From Nematopogon swammerdamellus (lineage: Eukaryota; Arthropoda; Insecta; Lepidoptera; Adelidae), in the NCBI GenBank assembly GCA_946902875.1, contig OX336336.1, positions 25,561,558 to 25,625,557 of the forward strand: DNA of 64,000 nucleotides, in the 5' to 3' direction. Position numbers and translations under genes: made by a program. Numbering within the stretch: position 1 is the first letter of the stretch; every line of letters starts with the position of its first letter. This document shows positions 59,925 through 64,000 of the stretch, one piece after another. A model generated the notes under the pieces. That model worked only from the letters and a program-made list of their open reading frames with translations. It was not told the DNA's origin and did not search any database.

Positions 59925-62699
59925 AATTTTACATATAATAAACTATACCTAAAATATACAAAAATTATATATAAAATTATTATAAAATAAATGGAGTTTC
60001 CACCACCGGCGGCGGGGCGAACCCAAGCTACCGATGGTCGGGCCCCAGGGAGAGAAACCTCCGGACGATGCGTGCAGTGTCGAGCAGGGCTGCCTTCTGG
60101 ATCTGGCCCTTGACCCAACCACTCAGCGAGAGCCTCTCAAGGTGATCGTCGAGGCTCTTCGCTATCAGCCCATGCGCCGATACGACTATGGGCACAACGA
60201 TCGTCGAGTCGACGGGCCACATTTTGGTAACCTCGTGCTGCAGATCCAGATATTTTAACATCTTCTCTGCTTCCTTACTGACGAGGTTACCATCGTGCGG
60301 CACGGCGATATCGACGAGCGTTGCGCGCCTTGCCTCCCGGTCTACTATCACAATATCAGGCCTGTTCGCGAGAATAGTCCTGTCTGTGATAATGGACCGG
60401 TCCCAGTAGAGTGTGACATGACCGTTCTCGAGAACTGGCGGTGGATTGTACTCACTGGCGGCTGGTCCTAAAGAGCGCTCGTGCGCCGCACTACCGTACC
60501 ACGAGAAGTCTTCACTTCACTCAAAATAAATAATATCTTACAACATACCTACATTAAAACCATAAAGATCGTACTCCAAATAAATAAGAACGTGAATTCG
60601 ACCTTATTTTATAGATCACAAGGCACTTTTTTGCAAGTAAACGCGCGCCCCGTGCGGAATCGAAACGCACGCGGGTCTCCCATACTGAATGTATTGGGAT
60701 CGGCAAAACACCGCTGGCGCGTGAGACAAAAGATACTTCATAGAAATAGTATGGACCGAAATGGAGTTCTGCGTGCGGCGCACGAGCGCCAAACAAGGAC
60801 GCTATATCGTGAATAGCCGCGCGTGCGACACGTCGCGAGCGATTCGTTTTGCACGAGTCCGTCTACAAATCTGTTAATCAACGCTGGCACGTACTAACTA
60901 ACACTATCGCGTAGTGTCTGTGTGTAAGCGCACGGGTGACGTCGCACTGCATACGCCCGATCTGTCTCACTCGCACTTGCACAATTGCATTGGTGTGAGT
61001 ACTGTGCACGCACCAGCAGCTAGCTAGAGTCAGCGCGCTGTCATGTGATGTCACATACCCGTTAGCGCGCGAATATTTAAATGGGATATGGTTAGATTGT
61101 ATGCTTTTTGTCACGTGATACTGTCAATTCAATGGTGCCGATATTTGCCTAAGAGTTGGTTAAAGGTAAGGCTTTACAATCTGGTGATCCCGGGTTCAAT
61201 TCCTACTTTTCAAATGCTTTTATTTTTATATATTTTTTTGAATAATTTTTGGGATATTACTACTTTTTCTTTTTGAAAGCTGCAGTAGTGTTGTGGTATA
61301 TGGGTGTGTTCATAAAGGTACTAAAATGAGTTAAAAAACTTGTTTGGTTTATTTTTTTCATGTTTTTTGCAGCTCATTGATTGTCTTGAGAATATTCATA
61401 CTATTCGGAAAAATTCGGAAGTCCCGATCTTAAAATAACATGACGGAAATTTAGTATTTAAATAGGTAGGTACTTAGCTAGCGCACTACCGGTCACTGAA
61501 GTCACCAGCCGCCACTGATTGTACTTAAAGTAAGGCACCTCAGTACCCACAAGGTTGAACTTTAAGGCAAGTTGCTGGTGGATAATCCTGGCTACTAGGT
61601 TGTGTCTATGCAGATACTCGGTGTTGGCAAGCTGCGAACAACCGGAAATCACATGTCTGAGGGACTCGCCAGGTTGCAGGTGGCAGGCGCGGCATATGTC
61701 AATGGTGCCGTCCTTCATTATGTGTTTCCTATAGTTGTTCGTCTTGACAACCTCATCTTGTATTGCAAAGACAAAACCCTCGGTTTCCCCGAAGAGGTCC
61801 CCGAAGCGTAGCCAGTGCACGGAAGCAAGTTGGTCTACATCCGGTCCCGTGAGAGACCGGAAATACCTACCGTGCAGCTCCTTGCCTTTCCATACTTCCA
61901 TGCGGTCCTCGGTGCTCAGTACAACCGGCTTCCGCCAGTCCTCTTTTCCCATGCTCAGCGGGGTAAGACCTTTATCGCTGGTGACGACATCGCGATGCAT
62001 CTCACAAACATCAGTCTTTTCCAAAAAGTACTGACGGAGATTGCATACCTCGCGGTTGTGCAGGTTCTTGGCATTTAACATACCTCGACCCCCACACTTC
62101 CGCGGGATATACAACCTCATGACCGATGATCGTGGGTGGTGCATACGGGATTTCGTCATCAGCGTCCTGACCTTTCTGTCCAGCGAGTCCAATTCGGTCT
62201 GAGTCCATCTGAGAATACCGAAGGTATATACGAGCACAGGCATGACCCAACCGTTATAGGCACGAATTTTATTGCCGCCTGACAAAAGGCTATTTAGCAC
62301 TTTTGTAAGACGGTGAAAAAACTTTTCCTTAACAGATTGTTTCATGTCCGTATCCTGTATGTTGAGAGCCTCCGATATTCCCAGATATTTATAGGTTTCG
62401 TCTTCGGAGAGAGCTCGAATATTCATAGACTCCGACAACTGTATGCCGCCGGAGTTCACGACCACACCACGTTCCACATGGATGGTCCCACATTTTTCCA
62501 AGCCGAACTCCATTCCAATGTCGTTGCTGAAGCCTTCAGTTATCTTCATCATCGACATTAGTTCAGTGTCCGACTTGGCAAACAGTTTGAGGTCATCCAT
62601 ATAAAATAAGTGCGATATTCGAGAGCCTCCTCTTCGAAGACAGTAGCCCAGCTCTGAGTCCTCAAGCAGAGTGCTAAGAGGGTTCAGAGCCAGACAAAA
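59925..62699 (-). mobile_element. R4/Dong-like LINE (5' truncated), split by a hAT element
   Basis: After removing 60453-61525, the minus strand reads through RT motif FYMDDLKLFA, the linker (HWLRFGDLFGETEGFVFAIQ), a Cys-His knuckle CRACHLQPGESLRHVISGC, an endonuclease-like region (RPDIVIVDREARRATLVDIA) and the C-terminus [22 protein letters not shown] followed by a knuckle and PD...D-type endonuclease is the R2/R4 layout, and MDDLKL favours R4/Dong. It is truncated near 62699 within the RT. TATTATTATT sequences flank both ends. Confidence 0.85.
60453..61517. mobile_element. Non-autonomous hAT element, 1065 bp, copy 2
   Basis: Begins CACTGGCGGCTGGT and ends ACCAGCCGCCACTG; ATTGTACT flanks it at 60445-60452 and 61518-61525. 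It is the reverse-orientation relative of 28373-29324, longer by about 110 bp in the middle (60880-61025 region). It contains a tRNA-3'-half-like stretch gtgatcccgggttcaattcc at 61184-61203. No transposase. Confidence 0.94.
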
Positions 62700-62815
62700 T
62701 ATTATTATTTTCCTTTATTTCACATATTGAAAATTTTACATTAATTTTATATATATTATACAAAAAAGTAATAAAAATACACAAAATTAATATAAAAATT
62801 ATAATTATTATTATT
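62700..62815 (-). mobile_element. Minimal R4-like 3'UTR fragment between TTA repeats
   Basis: tttacattaattttatata and acaaaattaatataaaaa resemble the terminal A/T-rich 3'UTR of the other copies, then the sequence goes straight into attattattattgttg. Tentative. Confidence 0.4.
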
Positions 62816-63338
62816 GTTGTTTAGATACACTAGCAGCTTAAAGTAGATGCGTGTACATCGAAGTTGGTAAATTGATGGTGCACTTGTTAGATTTTTTTTG
62901 TTTTGTTTTTTGGTTTTTGTTTTTTTTGTTTTGTGGTGATTTGGAACGTTGAAAAGTGGACTGTATGATGATTGGATTTCTGACCTTAGTTTCATTCCAT
63001 AGGTGTGATTCTGTCGTTATTTCTGCTTACGGTTTCGGTAGTTTCCAGGGTCGACCCTTTCTTGTATGGAAGTCTCTTGAATGCTTCTTGCTCCGAATAA
63101 TAATGATTAATTTCCTTTTGTCACCGGTTGGTTGTTGCAAGTCAGGTTGATTGTATGTGAATGTAATATGATATGGAGGTAGGTCAGGAAAAGGATTTTT
63201 TTTCTCTACTCATGAAGTTTTCGACCTACCTACAATAATATCATTGCCATAAACAATTTAGTGATGCCAATGATATAAAGTTAAAATCCCTAAAAATGTG
63301 AAGAATAACCAGTTTTGTTTTTTTTTTTTTATTTCGTT
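62816..63338. other. Intron/spacer, nothing recognised
   Basis: T-rich tract at 62890-62930; no other supported feature. Confidence 0.4.
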
Positions 63339-63671
63339 CTAAAGTTTGTGGTTTTTTATATAGATGTCAAGTCTGTTTTTGAAGCTGTTCAATGAAGTAG
63401 CACTAATCACTTCCTCTGGGAGTCTGTTCCACGAGTCAACTACCCGGTTGGCAATAAAGTGTTTTCTTGGGTTTGATTTGCTTGAGGTTCGGTTTAGTTT
63501 TAATGAGTGTCCACGTAGGTGATTGTTCGTATTCATTGTGTACATTAGTTTGAGATCTGCCACATCATACCGTTCTGACAAAATTTTGTAAGTTTCGATG
63601 AGGTCACCTCTGTGCCTTCGTTCTTTCAGTGTGGTGAGGCCCAACGCCTCTAGGCGGTTCTCGTATGACAC
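63339..63671 (-). pseudogene. LINE C-terminal fragment (CR1/L2-like)
   Basis: Minus-strand peptide with YENRLEALGLTTLKERRHRG, DLIETYKILSERYD, RGHSLKLNR, RKHFIANRVVDSWNRLPEEV and NSFKNRLD, the conserved C-terminal tail after the RT of CR1/L2/Rex-like LINEs. The RT itself is absent. Confidence 0.8.
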
Positions 63672-63689
63672 GTTTCTTATATAGTCGAT

Positions 63690-63965
63690 TATAAAATTAG
63701 TTAAAAATTAGGCGTTAGTTACGGTGTCTGGCTTTTAAACTTGTTATGTAAAATCGTAAAATTGTATAAAATTGTAACTAACACACTTTGTCGACACACT
63801 GGACTGGCTTAAAATCAGCGCTGCACACACAGCCTCAGTACTGAGCTGGAGTGTCGCGGCATAGGCTGTGCCAGATCCTTTTTTCTCTTCACACTCGTAA
63901 ATGTATATTTAACGACGTATTTTAAATTTAAATAGGGAAAATAAACATTCTTTCTTTCTTTCTTA
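63690..63965 (+). mobile_element. Probable LINE/SINE 3' end with (CTTT)n tail
   Basis: The block gagctggagtgtcgcggcat to gggaaaataaacattctttc ends in a CTTT microsatellite, as LINE-like 3' ends do. Partner not identified. Confidence 0.4.
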
Positions 63966-64000
63966 AAATTGTATTACTAATTTCAGCACACTGACTAATA

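Overview
The window is nuclear DNA of an insect, most likely a moth or butterfly. It has intron-containing animal genes with orthodox GT-AG junctions. The introns and spacers are packed with SINE-like elements, R4/Dong-like, RTE-like and RNase-H LINEs, hAT and TTAA (piggyBac-type) MITEs and Helitron-type 3' ends of the kind seen in Lepidoptera. There is no bacterial operon structure and no CRISPR array. Nearly all open frames outside the exons named here are chance frames or transposon remnants.

Layout. (1) 1-17313, plus strand: the 3' part of an extended synaptotagmin (Esyt2), nine exons covering C2B, a disordered linker and C2C to the stop codon at 17311. Two exons are swollen into tandem arrays: 16 x 177 bp (C2B, 4077-6908) and 17 x 154 bp (C2C, 14075-16685). 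Each unit runs from inside the exon to 21-30 bp past the 5' splice site. (2) 17314-28015: Esyt2 3'UTR, then repeat-rich spacer with a 600-bp foldback and three TTAA elements. (3) 28016-33976, minus strand: complete four-exon Cbp20 (cap-binding protein 20, 161 aa), with a hAT element nested in an older repeat inside its last intron. (4) 35029-35108, plus: a THAP-type zinc-finger first exon whose continuation I could not find. (5) 41484-48443, minus: a predicted gene of about 1183 aa combining a MULE-type DDE transposase core, a SWIM zinc finger, a Ulp1-type cysteine protease and a PHD finger, with three short upstream exons. (6) 51484-59056, plus: the first five exons of rumi/POGLUT1 (protein O-glucosyltransferase); its 3' exons lie beyond the window. 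(7) 59900-62700: an R4/Dong-like LINE interrupted by a second copy of the same hAT family with a perfect 8-bp target duplication.

The four main genes have unrelated roles: lipid transfer at ER-plasma membrane contacts, nuclear cap binding, an unknown nuclear or transposase-derived role, and ER glycosylation of EGF repeats. They are neighbours, not a pathway. The most notable points are the splice-donor-anchored exon arrays in Esyt2, the four-domain MULE/SWIM/Ulp1/PHD gene, a SINE head that joins tRNA-like ends to a 5S-rRNA-like core, one SINE head joined to several unrelated tails, and several insertions whose target duplications or empty sites can be read directly. All assignments are by eye, without database searches; exon boundaries rest on splice consensus and phase continuity.
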